The position numbers were made by a program, and so were the translations under genes. Below are positions 10,127 to 19,469 of a stretch of DNA of 64,000 nucleotides, piece by piece. Below the pieces are notes generated by a model. The model was given only the letters and a program-made list of their open reading frames with translations, searched no databases and was not told the origin of the DNA. Origin of the DNA: Bradyrhizobium lablabi. GTDB taxonomy: Bacteria; Pseudomonadota; Alphaproteobacteria; Rhizobiales; Xanthobacteraceae. Every line of letters starts with the position of its first letter. The stretch's first letter is position 1. The DNA is taken from positions 248,001 through 312,000 of the forward strand of contig NZ_JAFCLN010000006.1 in NCBI RefSeq assembly GCF_018129385.1, given 5' to 3'.

Positions 10127-12220
10127 ATGCTCAATCGTCTGACCGTATCCGCGTTGCTGAAAACCGTTATCCTGACCACCGCCTTCTGTGTCGTGGTCGG
10201 CTTCTCGCTCAACGCCTGGGATTCCTGGGGCCGCCTGCAAGTGGCGGGCCGGATTTCCGTCATCGCCGACGCCTCGGCGAACCTGTTCAAGGCGATGCAC
10301 AATCTGCGTACCGATCGGTCGACGACCAATCGCCTGCTGAATTCCGATGCGCCGTTGGATGCGGATATCGAGAAATATCTGCGTGGCCTGCGCGACACGG
10401 AAATGCCGGCGATGACCAGCGCGCTTGCAGTGCTCCCGACGATCGAATTCGCACAGCAGAAGACGCTGGTCCCCGAGTTCGACCGCCTGTTCAAGACGCT
10501 GAGCGCGCTGCAAAAGGAATTTTGGGGCGAGATCGGCAAGCCCAAGGCGTCGCGGCGGCCGACGCTGGCCAAGGAATACATGGACACGACGAGCGTGCTG
10601 CTCGAGACGCTCGACAAATTGTCGGGAGCGCTCGCCGCCACCGTCAACCATCAGGACGCCGTGATCGACCAGTTGCTCGCGATCAAGCAGATCGCCTGGC
10701 TACTGCGCAACACCGCCGGCGAAGCTTCGCTGATCATTTCGAACGGCCTTGCCGCCGGCAAGCTTTCGCCCGAAAACAAGGTGAACTACACCAAGTTCAC
10801 CGGCGGCACGGATGCAGTCTGGAATGCGCTGCAACTGACCGCGTCAGGCATGCAATTGCCGCCGGCGCTCGCGAATGCGATGACGGCGACCAAGACCGCC
10901 TATTTCGAGCAGCAGTACCTCGACTTGCGTGACCGTCTCCTGGCGGCCTCGCTCGCGGGCGAAAAAGCCGAACTGACTGCCAACCAGTGGAGCCCGATCA
11001 CGGTCGGACGCCTGGGTGCCGCCGTCAATGTCGCCGAAGCCGCGCTCGACGCCGCCAAGGAACATTCGCTCGCGCAATATGCTTCCGCCCGCAACTCGCT
11101 GATCGCACAGCTCCTGCTGCTGCTCGGCGCGATCGCCTTGACCGTCGGCGCCATGATCATGGTGGGCCGCCGCGTCATCACGCCGCTGCACAACATGCGC
11201 GATGCGATGCTGAAGGTCGCCGGCGGCGATCTCACCGTTGACACCGGCTATGCCGCCCGCAGCGACGAGATCGGTGCGCTGGCCGGCGCGCTGGAAACCT
11301 TCAAGCAGCAGGCGATGGACAAGGCCCGCATCGAGGCGCAGGAGCGCGAGCGCAATGCCGGCGCGGCGACACGCCAGCAGGCGATCGAGAACTATGTCGG
11401 CGAATTCGAGAGCGTGGTCCGCGAGTCGCTCGCCCAGCTCGGCGATGCCTCCGGCCAGATGCGCACGACCTCGGCGGGCCTGTCGACGGTATCGCGCCAG
11501 ACCAACGAGCGTGTCCAGGTCGCCGAAAAGGCCTCCGGCGATGCGTCCATGAGCGTCGACAGCGTGGCCGCAGCCTCCGAAGAGCTCTCCGCCTCGATCA
11601 ACGACATCAGCCAGCAGGCCGCGCACGCCGCCGGCATTGCGAGCCGCGCCGTCAACCAGGCCCGCGAGACCGACGGCACCGTGCAGGGCCTGGCGAAGTC
11701 GGCGGGCCGCATCGGCGAGGTCGTCGGCCTGATCAATACGATCGCGGCGCAGACCAACCTGCTGGCGCTCAACGCCACCATCGAGGCGGCGCGCGCGGGC
11801 GAAGCCGGCCGCGGCTTTGCGGTGGTCGCTTCCGAGGTCAAGTCGCTGGCGAGCCAGACCGCCAAAGCGACCGAAGAAATCTCGGAGCAGATCGCCGACA
11901 TCCAGAAGGTCGCCGGCGAGGCCATCGATGCCATCAAGAACATCGGCGGCATCATCGGCGAGGTCAACGAGGTCGCGACCGCAATCGCCGCCGCCGTGCA
12001 GGAACAGGGCGCCGCGACCCAGGAGATCACCCGCAGCACGCAGTTCGCGGCGCAGGGCACCAGGAACGTCTCGGAGAACATCAGCGGCGTGAAGGCGGAT
12101 GCCGATGCGGCCGCTGCTGCCGCCGACGACGTCAAGCGGGCCTCCGAGACGCTGGAAACCCAGAGCCGGCAGCTCGGAAGCCAGGTCACAAACTTCCTCG
12201 GCAAGATCCGGGCGGCTTGA
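10127..12220 (+). CDS. Methyl-accepting chemotaxis protein with large sensory domain
   Basis: 697 residues. A membrane segment at about 10-32, a long mostly helical sensory domain to about 325, a second membrane segment at about 328-350 ([20 protein letters not shown]), HAMP and a signalling domain with [18 protein letters not shown]. The sensory domain contains [20 protein letters not shown], a helical-bundle type of sensor; no Cache signature is seen. The ligand is unknown. The 213 bp upstream carry the divergent stress promoter at 9970-9995. The C-terminus FLGKIRAA resembles the FLEKVRAA end of the other receptor at 7495-9183, so the signalling halves are paralogous. Confidence 0.93.
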   Translation: MLNRLTVSALLKTVILTTAFCVVVGFSLNAWDSWGRLQVAGRISVIADASANLFKAMHNLRTDRSTTNRLLNSDAPLDADIEKYLRGLRDTEMPAMTSALAVLPTIEFAQQKTLVPEFDRLFKTLSALQKEFWGEIGKPKASRRPTLAKEYMDTTSVLLETLDKLSGALAATVNHQDAVIDQLLAIKQIAWLLRNTAGEASLIISNGLAAGKLSPENKVNYTKFTGGTDAVWNALQLTASGMQLPPALANAMTATKTAYFEQQYLDLRDRLLAASLAGEKAELTANQWSPITVGRLGAAVNVAEAALDAAKEHSLAQYASARNSLIAQLLLLLGAIALTVGAMIMVGRRVITPLHNMRDAMLKVAGGDLTVDTGYAARSDEIGALAGALETFKQQAMDKARIEAQERERNAGAATRQQAIENYVGEFESVVRESLAQLGDASGQMRTTSAGLSTVSRQTNERVQVAEKASGDASMSVDSVAAASEELSASINDISQQAAHAAGIASRAVNQARETDGTVQGLAKSAGRIGEVVGLINTIAAQTNLLALNATIEAARAGEAGRGFAVVASEVKSLASQTAKATEEISEQIADIQKVAGEAIDAIKNIGGIIGEVNEVATAIAAAVQEQGAATQEITRSTQFAAQGTRNVSENISGVKADADAAAAAADDVKRASETLETQSRQLGSQVTNFLGKIRAA

Positions 12221-12232
12221 TCTCATTCCACT

Positions 12233-12320
12233 CGTCATGGCCGGGCTTGTCCCGGCCATCCACGACCTTCCTTCGATATAGCAAAGCACGTGGATGCCCG
12301 GGTCAAGCCCGGGCATGACG
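12233..12320. repeat. Palindromic intergenic repeat
   Basis: The outer arms are CGTCATGGCCGGGCTTG at the left and CAAGCCCGGGCATGACG at the right, each itself forming a small hairpin. The same family recurs at 33915-34036. It lies between convergent genes and may work as a bidirectional terminator. Confidence 0.75.
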
Positions 12321-12327
12321 ACCGAGA

Positions 12328-12957
12328 CTACTCCCGCGCCACGATCGGCGCGCGCTGATAGCGTGACTTGATGCGGTCGGAGGCGGGAGAGAATTTCAGC
12401 TCGGCGCCGCGCTTGTCGGGACGGGTTGCGACCAACAATCCGTTCTCGCCGGCGACGATGTCGCCCTTGCGCAAGGTCGGATCATCCTCGATCTTGACCT
12501 GCGCCAGGCCCAGCGCATCCTTGCCGTTGCAGGTGCAGCCTGAGACGAGCTCGTTGCGGTAGCGGAAGGCGTTCGGCAGTTCGGTGTAGGGCTTTCCGTT
12601 GTCGGTGGCGGCATCGTCGATGCTGCTGCCGTAGACCACCTTGGTCTCGCTCGCCGGACACAGGCTGCTACAGGACGTGGCGCGGCTCTCTTTGTCCGAT
12701 CCGGTGATCGGGAAATGGCGGCCGTCGCAGGTACGCACGCAATAGGCCTGACCGCCGCCACCGCCATAGCGCCGGCCCTCGCTTCGCTGCACCGGAGGTC
12801 CGTCATCGAACGGCATGCGGATGACTGGACCGCGCGAACGGCCAAAGCCGCCGAACAATTGCGAGAAGAAGTCCTGCGCCTGCGCGGCGGAGGCGAGCGA
12901 CAGGCAAAGCACCATCCCCGTTCCGATCGCCCATCGCCTGATTGCGCGCTGCTTCAT
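12328..12957 (-). CDS. DUF2865 exported protein
   Basis: 209 residues with a signal peptide (MKQRAIRRWAIGTGMVLCLS, cleavage probably after AQAQ). The mature part has the DUF2865 pattern: YCVRTCDGRHFP, then CSSLCPASETKVVYG and CTCNGKDALG, six or more cysteines suggesting disulfides in the periplasm. Function is unknown. It starts 9 bp after the L,D-transpeptidase stop, so the two are co-transcribed, probably from the EcfG promoter at 13799-13824. A cell-envelope role is inferred from this link. Confidence 0.88.
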   Translation of the reverse strand: MKQRAIRRWAIGTGMVLCLSLASAAQAQDFFSQLFGGFGRSRGPVIRMPFDDGPPVQRSEGRRYGGGGGQAYCVRTCDGRHFPITGSDKESRATSCSSLCPASETKVVYGSSIDDAATDNGKPYTELPNAFRYRNELVSGCTCNGKDALGLAQVKIEDDPTLRKGDIVAGENGLLVATRPDKRGAELKFSPASDRIKSRYQRAPIVARE

Positions 12958-12966
12958 CAGGTCACC

Positions 12967-13752
12967 TCAATAGCTCTGCGGCGGCACGAGATTCGTCACC
13001 TGACGGCCCGACGGCAGCGTGGCCATCGCGGGGCGCACCGGGCGTACGGTGATGCTGGTGCGTGTATCCGCAGCCTCGACCGGCCTTGCTGCGATGTGCG
13101 GCGCGTTCTTCGGCAGCACCACGACCTTCGTTCCGACGTCAACCCGGCTGAAGAGATCGACAACGTCTTCATTGGTGAGGCGGATGCAGCCCGACGAGAC
13201 GAATTTTCCGATGGTCGAGGGATCGTTGGTGCCGTGGATGCGGTACTGGCTGGAGCCGAGATACATCGCCCGCGCGCCGAGCGGATTGCCGGGACCGCCC
13301 GCCATGAAGCGCGGCAAATAGGGCTGGCGCGCGATCATCTCGGCCGGCGGATGCCAGTCCGGCCACTCCGCCTTGCGGCTGATGGTCTGCACGCCGGACC
13401 AGGTGAAACCTTCGCGTCCGACACCGACGCCATAGCGGATCGCACGGCCCTGGCCGAGCACGTAATAGAGCGCGGTATTGCCGCTATCGATCACGATGGT
13501 GCCCGGCGGCTCGGAGGTCGAGAACGCGACGACCGCGCGGCGCAGCCGTTCGGGGATCGCGCTGCCCTCGCCTTCGTCCGAGGTCACGTAGTCGGACGGA
13601 AACGAGCCTGGCGGCACCGGTGCGTAGCCGAGGGTCTGGGCGTTGGCCGCCATGGCGAACATCGCGGGTGCAATGAAGACCGCGGTGGCGAACGCGAGCA
13701 CGCTGATCCGGCGCGACGGCGGCCGGCGGGAAAGCGAGGACGAGGTAGTCAT
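12967..13752 (-). CDS. L,D-transpeptidase (YkuD/ErfK family)
   Basis: 261 residues from the ATG at 13752; upstream in-frame starts (ATG at 13764 and 13776, longer frame to 13866) would put extra residues before the signal sequence and overlap the promoter. Signal segment: RRISVLAFATAVFIAPAMFA, cut near ANAQ. The YkuD active-site motif is complete: HGTNDPSTIG followed by SSGCIRLTN, with the catalytic cysteine. Such enzymes make 3-3 cross-links in peptidoglycan or attach outer-membrane proteins to it. An exact EcfG promoter lies 46 bp upstream, which fits wall reinforcement under stress. Confidence 0.92.
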   Translation of the reverse strand: MTTSSSLSRRPPSRRISVLAFATAVFIAPAMFAMAANAQTLGYAPVPPGSFPSDYVTSDEGEGSAIPERLRRAVVAFSTSEPPGTIVIDSGNTALYYVLGQGRAIRYGVGVGREGFTWSGVQTISRKAEWPDWHPPAEMIARQPYLPRFMAGGPGNPLGARAMYLGSSQYRIHGTNDPSTIGKFVSSGCIRLTNEDVVDLFSRVDVGTKVVVLPKNAPHIAARPVEAADTRTSITVRPVRPAMATLPSGRQVTNLVPPQSY

Positions 13753-13798
13753 GTGAGGCCCCATTGGGATGCGCATCACGTCGATGCTCTGCACCACA

Positions 13799-13824
13799 AA
13801 CGCCACGAAGGGCTTCGCAGTTCC
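13799..13824 (-). promoter_or_regulatory. EcfG-type promoter of the L,D-transpeptidase/DUF2865 unit
   Basis: Minus strand: GGAAC (13824-13820), 17 bases, CGTT (13802-13799). It is divergent from a second exact site at 13883-13907. Confidence 0.75.
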
Positions 13825-13882
13825 TGCCGGCGATTGCCGGCCCTCTTCACTGTCAAGCGAAAGCACCTCACGGCTGCGCGAT

Positions 13883-13907
13883 GGAACCGTTGCGCTTGCC
13901 CGCCGTT
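13883..13907 (+). promoter_or_regulatory. EcfG-type promoter of the AI-2E transporter gene
   Basis: GGAAC (13883-13887), 16 bases, CGTT (13904-13907), 73 bp before the GTG start at 13981. Confidence 0.72.
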
Positions 13908-13980
13908 AAGCCGGCGAGTTTGGATTCGCAAGCAGCGACGTCGAACCTTTGTCGATCGCGCTCGCGCGGGGAGAACCATT

Positions 13981-15228
13981 GTGCGTGTCCTTCCCAATGA
14001 ACGTTCGCTGCTTGGCCAGCATCCCAGCGACAAGGATGCGGAGCGCGCCAAGGAGCGCATCGCGCAGACCGCTTCCGGCAAGCCGAGGGAAAATTCCGGC
14101 AAGGACTACGCGAAGGAATCCAACGGAAAGAAGGAGTCCAACGGCAACCCGCAGGTTCAGGGCACGCCCGTGCCCGACAGCGCGGCCGAACAGCCCCCGG
14201 TGATCCGCCGCCAGGAGGTGGTTGCCATCGCCCTGGTCGGACTTCTGGTCATCGCCGTCACGGCCGTTCTCTACGTCGCAAAGGCCTTCTTCCTGCCGGT
14301 GGTAGCCGCCTTCGTTGTCGGCACGATGCTGTCGCCGGCTGCCGGCTTTCTTGAGCGCTACAAAATTCCGCGCGCGGTCGGGTCGGTGGTGATCGTGCTC
14401 GGCGTCACCGCGCTCGGCGTCTTCATCGTCGGCCTGATCTCCACGCCGATGATCGAATGGAGCGGCCGGCTGCCCGAGCTCAGCGCGCGCTTCAAGGACA
14501 AGATGCACTACTTCGACCGGCCGCTGGCGCTCTGGCACGAGCTACAAAGCATGCTTGGCAGTTCGGATCCGCTGGCCAGCCTTCAACTTCCCAAGGTCGA
14601 GTGGGTGCAGCCGGCGCTCGAATTCCTCTCGCCGACCTTTGCGGAATTCCTGCTGTTCTTCGCCACCCTCGTGATGTTCATCGCGAGCTGGAAAGACCTG
14701 CGGCGCGCCCTGATCATGACCTTCGGCGACCGCACGTCCCGCCTGCGCACGCTGCGGATTCTCAACGAGATCGAGGTGCATCTCGGCGATTACCTGATCA
14801 CGGTCACGTTGATCAACGCCGGCGTCGGGATCGCGACCGGCCTCGTCTGCGCGGCGGCCGGCATGCCCAATCCGGCCGGGCTCGGCGCCTTGGCGGCGAC
14901 CCTCAATTATCTGCCCTATATCGGTCCTGTCGCGATGTTCGCCGTGCTGGTGGCGGTGGGCATCGTGGCCCTGCCGACGTTGAGCGCGGCGATGGTCGCG
15001 CCGCTGGCCTTCATGGCTATCACCTTCCTCGAAGGGCACTTCATCACGCCGACGATCATCGGCCGAAGGCTGGCGCTGAACGCGCTTGCGGTGCTGCTGG
15101 CGCTTGCGTTCTGGACCTGGCTGTGGGGCCCGATGGGCGGCTTCCTGTCGTCGCCGCTGCTGATCGTGGCGCTGATCCTGAAAGAGCATCTGATGCCGGT
15201 CGATTCGCCGCAGCTGCCGGGCGATTGA
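13981..15228 (+). CDS. AI-2E family transporter (PerM/TqsA-like)
   Basis: 415 residues from GTG 13981, preceded by GCGGGGAGA; the frame stays open far upstream (to 12715), but that part is the shadow of genes on the other strand and the promoter at 13883-13907 fixes the gene's beginning. Residues 1-75 are a polar lysine/glycine-rich cytoplasmic tail. About eight membrane helices follow, starting VVAIALVGLLVIAVTAVLYV. The segment LPYIGPVAMFAVLVAVG is typical of this exporter superfamily, which includes the AI-2 exporter TqsA and Na+/H+ antiporters. The substrate is unknown. Stress control is inferred from its exact EcfG promoter. Confidence 0.88.
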   Translation: MRVLPNERSLLGQHPSDKDAERAKERIAQTASGKPRENSGKDYAKESNGKKESNGNPQVQGTPVPDSAAEQPPVIRRQEVVAIALVGLLVIAVTAVLYVAKAFFLPVVAAFVVGTMLSPAAGFLERYKIPRAVGSVVIVLGVTALGVFIVGLISTPMIEWSGRLPELSARFKDKMHYFDRPLALWHELQSMLGSSDPLASLQLPKVEWVQPALEFLSPTFAEFLLFFATLVMFIASWKDLRRALIMTFGDRTSRLRTLRILNEIEVHLGDYLITVTLINAGVGIATGLVCAAAGMPNPAGLGALAATLNYLPYIGPVAMFAVLVAVGIVALPTLSAAMVAPLAFMAITFLEGHFITPTIIGRRLALNALAVLLALAFWTWLWGPMGGFLSSPLLIVALILKEHLMPVDSPQLPGD

Positions 15229-15242
15229 CCGGTTTCGGCGGT

Positions 15243-15268
15243 GGAACTTTAGCTCGGTGCGGCGCGTT
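15243..15268 (+). promoter_or_regulatory. EcfG-type promoter of the DUF883 gene
   Basis: GGAAC (15243-15247), 17 bases, CGTT (15265-15268), 41 bp before the ATG at 15310. Confidence 0.73.
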
Positions 15269-15309
15269 CTTCCGGCGAACAAGCTCCAGCCCGCGCGGGA
15301 GAGAAAAAC

Positions 15310-15645
15310 ATGAGTGATACAGCCACCTACGAGCGCCTCCAGAAAGACGTCAAAGCCGTGAAGAACGATATCGCCGCCCTCACCGACCAGATCACCGAAG
15401 CGATCAACAGCTTTGCCACGGACGCCCGCAAGCAGGCGCGCAGCGGCTACAAGCAGGCCCGCGCCGGCGCGGAATCCGCCTTCGACGACATGACCGAACG
15501 CGGCAGTGCGATGATGGATGCGGCGCAGGATGCCGCCAGTTCTCTGGAGGAGACGCTGGAAGACGCGATCACGCAGCGCCCGCTCGCGACCGTCGGCATC
15601 GCGCTCGGCATCGGTTTCCTGATCGGCATCGCCTGGCGGCGTTGA
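15310..15645 (+). CDS. DUF883 (ElaB/YqjD-like) membrane-anchored protein
   Basis: 111 residues. A long amphipathic helix with repeated AR/KQ patterns (residues 1-85) ends in one membrane helix with a glycine pattern, ATVGIALGIGFLIGIAWRR, the DUF883/ElaB layout. E. coli relatives are tail-anchored inner-membrane proteins that bind ribosomes in stationary phase. GGGAGAG lies before the ATG. An exact EcfG promoter lies upstream, and the holin-like gene follows 99 bp later on the same strand. Confidence 0.85.
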   Translation: MSDTATYERLQKDVKAVKNDIAALTDQITEAINSFATDARKQARSGYKQARAGAESAFDDMTERGSAMMDAAQDAASSLEETLEDAITQRPLATVGIALGIGFLIGIAWRR

Positions 15646-15744
15646 GGCATACGATGGCAATGCGGGCAAAATTCGTGTGGCGATGGCGGCGCTGGCGAAC
15701 CGCGGCAGCGTTCGTCGACGTGCTTTACAGGACAAGGCGCGCCC

Positions 15745-16209
15745 ATGCTGCAACGGCTCATCGATGACGTCAGGGATTCGACCGGCACCGCGCTGCGGCT
15801 GACTTCGCTGGCGGCCGCGGCGGCGGTGGCGCTGTTCGTCACCACCTCATTCCTGTGCGCGGCGGCATTCGTGTTCGTGCAGCAGAATTACGGGACGGTG
15901 GAAGCCTGCCTTACGGGTGCTGCGATCTTCTTCGTGGTGACGCTGATCGCGGCCGGCAGCTACATGCTGCGCAAGCGCCAGATCCGCCTGCGCGCCGAGC
16001 AGGCGGCAAAGGAAGCGGCCCGCTCCGCCAGATCGGCGGCGCAGACCGTGCTGAGCGATCCCATGCTGATGGCCGCGGCCCTCCAGGTGGTGCGGGCGAT
16101 CGGCGTCAAGCGGCTGGTGCCGATCCTGGCGGTCGGCGGTATCGCCCTGGGATTTTTGGCAAGCCGCAATGCCGCCGCCAGCCGTGAGGCGGATGTGCCG
16201 GCGGAGTGA
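15745..16209 (+). CDS. Phage-holin-family-like (holin superfamily III type) membrane protein
   Basis: 154 residues. Two adjacent membrane helices at about 18-42 and 52-74, a basic amphipathic stretch KRQIRLRAEQAAKEAARSA, then a hydrophobic segment near the C-terminus (RLVPILAVGGIALGFLAS). Bradyrhizobium homologues are usually annotated as phage holin family, but no phage genes are near and the DUF883 neighbour suggests a membrane-stress role instead. Probably read from the same EcfG promoter as DUF883. The family call is from overall pattern only. Confidence 0.65.
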   Translation: MLQRLIDDVRDSTGTALRLTSLAAAAAVALFVTTSFLCAAAFVFVQQNYGTVEACLTGAAIFFVVTLIAAGSYMLRKRQIRLRAEQAAKEAARSARSAAQTVLSDPMLMAAALQVVRAIGVKRLVPILAVGGIALGFLASRNAAASREADVPAE

Positions 16210-16240
16210 GGCGTGGGACGATGCGGCCCCACGCTCTGCC

Positions 16241-16363
16241 GTTGTCTCTGCGAAAGCAGGGACCCATAGCCACCGGCGCCGATTGTTGAAGCAAAGTCGT
16301 CGACCGGTATTCCAGAACAACCTCTGCCGCGGCGTATGGGTTCCTGCGTTCGCAGGGACGACG
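16241..16363. repeat. Palindromic intergenic repeat pair
   Basis: The left end TCTCTGCGAAAGCAGGGACCC is mirrored by GGGTTCCTGCGTTCGCAGGGA at the right end. It is the same family as 29033-29164 (GGGTCCCTGCGTTCGCAGGG). It fills the gap between two convergent genes. Confidence 0.7.
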
Positions 16364-16377
16364 GAGAAGCGCGCCCT

Positions 16378-16593
16378 TCAGGACGATGGCGGTGAGTGCG
16401 GTGAGGTCTTGCGTCCAGCGCCGGTGACGGCGATCGGCGAGACTTCGCCGTCCAGCCAGTCCTGCTCTTTCGCCAGCGCGCGCCATGCGGCTTCCATCCG
16501 CTTGTACCTGTTGTACGAGGGGTCGTTCGTTGCGCGCTCGGCAAGCTGCGCGCAGTTCTCCGCATTGTCGAGAAAGTGCTGGGATTGCTTCAT
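16378..16593 (-). CDS. Small hypothetical protein
   Basis: 71 residues starting MKQSQHFLDNAENCAQLAER, with a helical, charged core containing NRYKRMEAAWRALAKEQDWL and a short polar tail. The ribosome binding site AGGAGG is excellent (plus-strand CCTCCT at 16600-16605). Short proteins of this pattern are frequent hypothetical genes in Bradyrhizobium. No function can be assigned. Confidence 0.75.
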   Translation of the reverse strand: MKQSQHFLDNAENCAQLAERATNDPSYNRYKRMEAAWRALAKEQDWLDGEVSPIAVTGAGRKTSPHSPPSS

Positions 16594-16670
16594 GGTGTCC
16601 TCCTGAGGGAGGAGCTAAGCGGCGCAGCCCCACATTCAATCGGAACTTCGTGAGGCTTTATCCACGGTCA

Positions 16671-16684
16671 TGAACATATGTTCA
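16671..16684. promoter_or_regulatory. Perfect 14-bp palindrome, possible operator
   Basis: TGAACATATGTTCA is fully symmetrical, with core GAAC-N4-GTTC. It lies between the 71-residue gene (start 16593) and the end of the exported protein gene (16724), both on the minus strand. The spacing differs from the alphaproteobacterial LexA box (GTTC-N7-GTTC). What binds it is unknown. Confidence 0.35.
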
Positions 16685-16723
16685 CGCGAACCGCGCGTGC
16701 GGCGAACCTGCCGAAGGGGATGT

Positions 16724-17140
16724 TCACGTCACGCAGCGGCCGGGCTGTAGCAGCTTCGCCACTTCCGTCAGCACGCTGACCGTCGGCTCGCAGGCGATCG
16801 CCATCTTGCGGTCCGGCTTGCGAGGGGCCTGCTTGGGCGCCGGGGTCGGGGTCAGGTTGCGCGCTTCCTTGGCGACGGGAACCCGGACCAGCACCGAGGT
16901 GTCGGCCATGCTGTCGACCTTCAGCGAAATCGTCCGGGTGGGCGCGGGCGCGGGAACCGTAGCCTGCCGGTCCATCTTGGCGGCGCGGTTGATATCGGTA
17001 CCGGCAGGTGCCGTCACCGCCTCGAAGCGGCCGGCGAACTCCTGGCCGGTTGCGACCTCCTGGCCGGTGGCAAATTGCACGGCGCCCACCGTCAGCGAGG
17101 CAGCCAGCACAGCGAAAATAGCTTTTGAAATCTGTGGCAT
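16724..17140 (-). CDS. Hypothetical exported protein
   Basis: 138 residues from the ATG at 17140, with GAGGGACG upstream; a longer frame to 17218 lacks a signal peptide at its front. The N-terminus MPQISKAIFAVLAASLTVGA is a signal sequence. The mature part has RTISLKVDSMADTSVLVRVP, a lysine/proline-rich linker (PAPKQAPRKPDRK), then CEPTVSVLTEVAKLLQPGRC, two cysteines that could pair. Not assigned to a named family. Confidence 0.75.
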   Translation of the reverse strand: MPQISKAIFAVLAASLTVGAVQFATGQEVATGQEFAGRFEAVTAPAGTDINRAAKMDRQATVPAPAPTRTISLKVDSMADTSVLVRVPVAKEARNLTPTPAPKQAPRKPDRKMAIACEPTVSVLTEVAKLLQPGRCVT

Positions 17141-17424
17141 GAGCGTTCGTCCCTCGCCCCTGGCGATTGCGGGAACAACGCAGATTTGTCGGCCGCAGTT
17201 CTGCCACGGCTCAATCACTTAACCGTGTCCAAAGAATTTCGAAAAAAATTGTCGGCCGGCAGGAACCGACTCGGGGGCTTGGGAGTCATCCCAGCAGCCG
17301 GTTATCCCCCCTGCCCCATTGACCGGCGACGAGGGGCGCGATCGTGGTGATGCCGGTCGCGCCCTTCTTTTTTGCCTCCACGCCATAGCGCAGGATCGCT
17401 TGCGCCTTCGCCGTCGCGGACCGC

Positions 17425-17682
17425 CTACGAAGTCCCGGTCGGCACTGTGGACGCGTCATTGCACTGACTGAATGCCGAACGATCGAGCGCCTCTGCCGCA
17501 AATCCCGCCGCATAGATCAGCGTCAGGATCGCGACGGAAACGGCAATGGTGTTGGCATGCAAGGACAGCCAGGCGGCCAAATGCTGCAACAAGGACGGAC
17601 GCGGGTAGCGATACACCCGGCCCGCCGGGGTAATCACCTCAAACGCCCGAACCGCTCGCGGCCTTCCTGGAATCGGCAACAT
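17425..17682 (-). CDS. Small single-helix membrane protein
   Basis: 85 residues with one clear membrane helix, IAVSVAILTLIYAAGFAAEAL. The ribosome binding site AGGAGGAG stands 5-6 bp before the ATG at 17682, which supports it even though the first 44 bp overlap the end of the antiporter gene in another frame. It is probably translated from the antiporter mRNA. Function unknown. The 284 bp between this gene and the next (17141-17424) contain only a weak AT-rich stretch near 17230-17250 and no convincing gene. Confidence 0.6.
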   Translation of the reverse strand: MLPIPGRPRAVRAFEVITPAGRVYRYPRPSLLQHLAAWLSLHANTIAVSVAILTLIYAAGFAAEALDRSAFSQCNDASTVPTGTS

Positions 17683-19378
17683 CGTCGCTCCTCCTGTCCA
17701 GTTCCTCGATCATCGCATGCGCGATTTCCCGTTCGCCCATGATGACGACATCGGCGCCCAGTTTCTGGAGGTGATCCACTTCGGCGTCCGAATGCGCCCG
17801 TGCAATGATCCTCAGATCGGAATTGGCCGCGCGGGCCTGCTGAACGATCTGGCCGGCCTCGAATGCCTCGGGAATGGCGATGACCAGATTTCGCGCGCCC
17901 GCCGGATTGGTGGCGCTGAGCACATCCGGCCGCGCGGCGTTGCCGGTGATGATCTCGATACCGCTCTGCTTGAGCTTTTCCGGCGCCGCATCCGCAGCTT
18001 CGACCGCAAGAAACGGCAGGTTCTTCTGCTTCAGGGAAGCGCCGACAAGGCTGCCGACACGGCCATATCCGACCAGGATCGTATGATCCGCCAGTTTCGT
18101 CATGGGAATCGGAATCTTGGCGGCGGTGGCGCGAGCGGCCGAAGGCGACGCGCGCTGTTCTTTCGCACGGGCCGTCAAGCGATCGGCGATCCAGAAGATC
18201 AGCGGATTGAGCATGATGGAAAAGATCGCGCCCGCGAGAATCAGGTCGCGCCCCTCCTTTGGAAGCAGATTCGACGCCACGCCAAGCTCGGCGAGGATGA
18301 AGGAGAATTCGCCGATCTGGGCAAGGCTCGCCGAGATGGTCAGCGCGGTCGAGACCGGATGGCGAAATGCCAGCACGATGACGAAGGCAGCGAGCGATTT
18401 TCCGAGGATGATGACCAGGAGCGTGCCGATCAGCGGCAGGGGTTCGCGGATCACGCTGGTGGGATCAAACAACATTCCCACGGATACGAAGAACAGGACG
18501 GCGAAGGCGTCGCGCAGGGGCAGCGATTCCTGCGCCGCACGCTGGCTGAGCGGAGATTCCCGGAGCATCATCCCGGCAAAGAAGGCGCCGAGCGCCAGCG
18601 ACACATCGAACAGTTTTGTCGACCCGAATGCGACGCCGAGCGCGATCGCCAGCACGGCAAGCCGGAACAGCTCGCGCGATCCCGTATGCGCGATGTAGTG
18701 AAGGATCCACGGGATCAGCCGGCGCCCCACGACCAACATGAGGCCGATGAACAGGGCAATCTTGACGAACGTCAGCAGCAGCACGCCGGCAAGCCCGAGG
18801 CCTAGATCGGCGGCAAGCCGGCCGGCAACCGGCGCGGTAGTGCTGCCCTCCTGAAGGCTCGCCAGGGCGGGAAACAGGACGAGGACGAGCACCATTGCAA
18901 GGTCCTCGACGACCAGCCAGCCGACGGCGATCCGGCCTCGCTCGGTCTCCATCAGGCGGCGCTCCTGCATGGCGCGAAGCAGGACCACGGTGCTCGCAAC
19001 CGACAGCGCCAGGCCAAAGACGAGACCCGCGCCGACGGTCCAACCCTTGGCGAGCGCAAGGCCGAGGCCAAGCAGCGTGGCAACCGCGATCTGGACGATC
19101 GCGCCGGGCACGGCGATCGCCTTCACCGAAAGCAGATCCTTCAGGGAAAAATGCAACCCGACGCCGAACATCAGGAGGATGATGCCGAGTTCCGCCAGTT
19201 CGTTGGCGAGCGCCTGATCGGCGACGAAGCCGGGCGTGAACGGCCCTGCCGCGACGCCGGCAAGGAGATAGCCGACCAGCGGCGGAATGCCGAAGCGCTG
19301 GGCGACTGTCCCGAATACGAAAGCTAGTCCAAGGCCGGCGACGATGGTGGCGATGAGAGGTGTTTCATGCAGCATCAT
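17639..19378 (-). CDS. CPA2 monovalent cation:proton antiporter with RCK domain (YbaL/KefB type)
   Basis: 579 residues from the ATG at 19378; the frame extends to 19441 but MMLHETPLIATIVAGLGLAF is where family similarity begins. About 12-13 membrane helices at 1-390, with LGIILLMFGVGLHFSLKDLL and FAVLFFVSVGMLFDP, hallmark CPA2 segments. A C-terminal RCK (TrkA-N) nucleotide-binding domain starts DHTILVGYGRVGSLVGASL. It likely exchanges K+ or Na+ for protons at the inner membrane. Compared with KefC, no clear glutathione-binding residues can be judged by eye. Confidence 0.92.
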   Translation of the reverse strand: MMLHETPLIATIVAGLGLAFVFGTVAQRFGIPPLVGYLLAGVAAGPFTPGFVADQALANELAELGIILLMFGVGLHFSLKDLLSVKAIAVPGAIVQIAVATLLGLGLALAKGWTVGAGLVFGLALSVASTVVLLRAMQERRLMETERGRIAVGWLVVEDLAMVLVLVLFPALASLQEGSTTAPVAGRLAADLGLGLAGVLLLTFVKIALFIGLMLVVGRRLIPWILHYIAHTGSRELFRLAVLAIALGVAFGSTKLFDVSLALGAFFAGMMLRESPLSQRAAQESLPLRDAFAVLFFVSVGMLFDPTSVIREPLPLIGTLLVIILGKSLAAFVIVLAFRHPVSTALTISASLAQIGEFSFILAELGVASNLLPKEGRDLILAGAIFSIMLNPLIFWIADRLTARAKEQRASPSAARATAAKIPIPMTKLADHTILVGYGRVGSLVGASLKQKNLPFLAVEAADAAPEKLKQSGIEIITGNAARPDVLSATNPAGARNLVIAIPEAFEAGQIVQQARAANSDLRIIARAHSDAEVDHLQKLGADVVIMGEREIAHAMIEELDRRSDDVADSRKAASGSGV

Positions 19379-19469
19379 GCTTCTTTTCACGGCCTCGCCG
19401 CCGATGCACCGCGACGAATTGATGCGGCAAGGTCGCAACAATTTGATGGGCGCCGAAGCGGGTACCGCT

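Noticed and set aside
12715-13980. Plus-strand extension upstream of the AI-2E transporter frame
   Set aside because: It is antisense to DUF2865 and L,D-transpeptidase and crosses two promoters; the GTG at 13981 has its own ribosome site.
15745-16209. Prophage signal from the holin-like gene
   Set aside because: No endolysin, capsid, integrase or other phage gene is near; stress-linked neighbours explain it better.
17286-17513. 75-codon minus-strand frame after the small membrane protein
   Set aside because: It overlaps that gene in another frame, has no ribosome site and no recognisable content.
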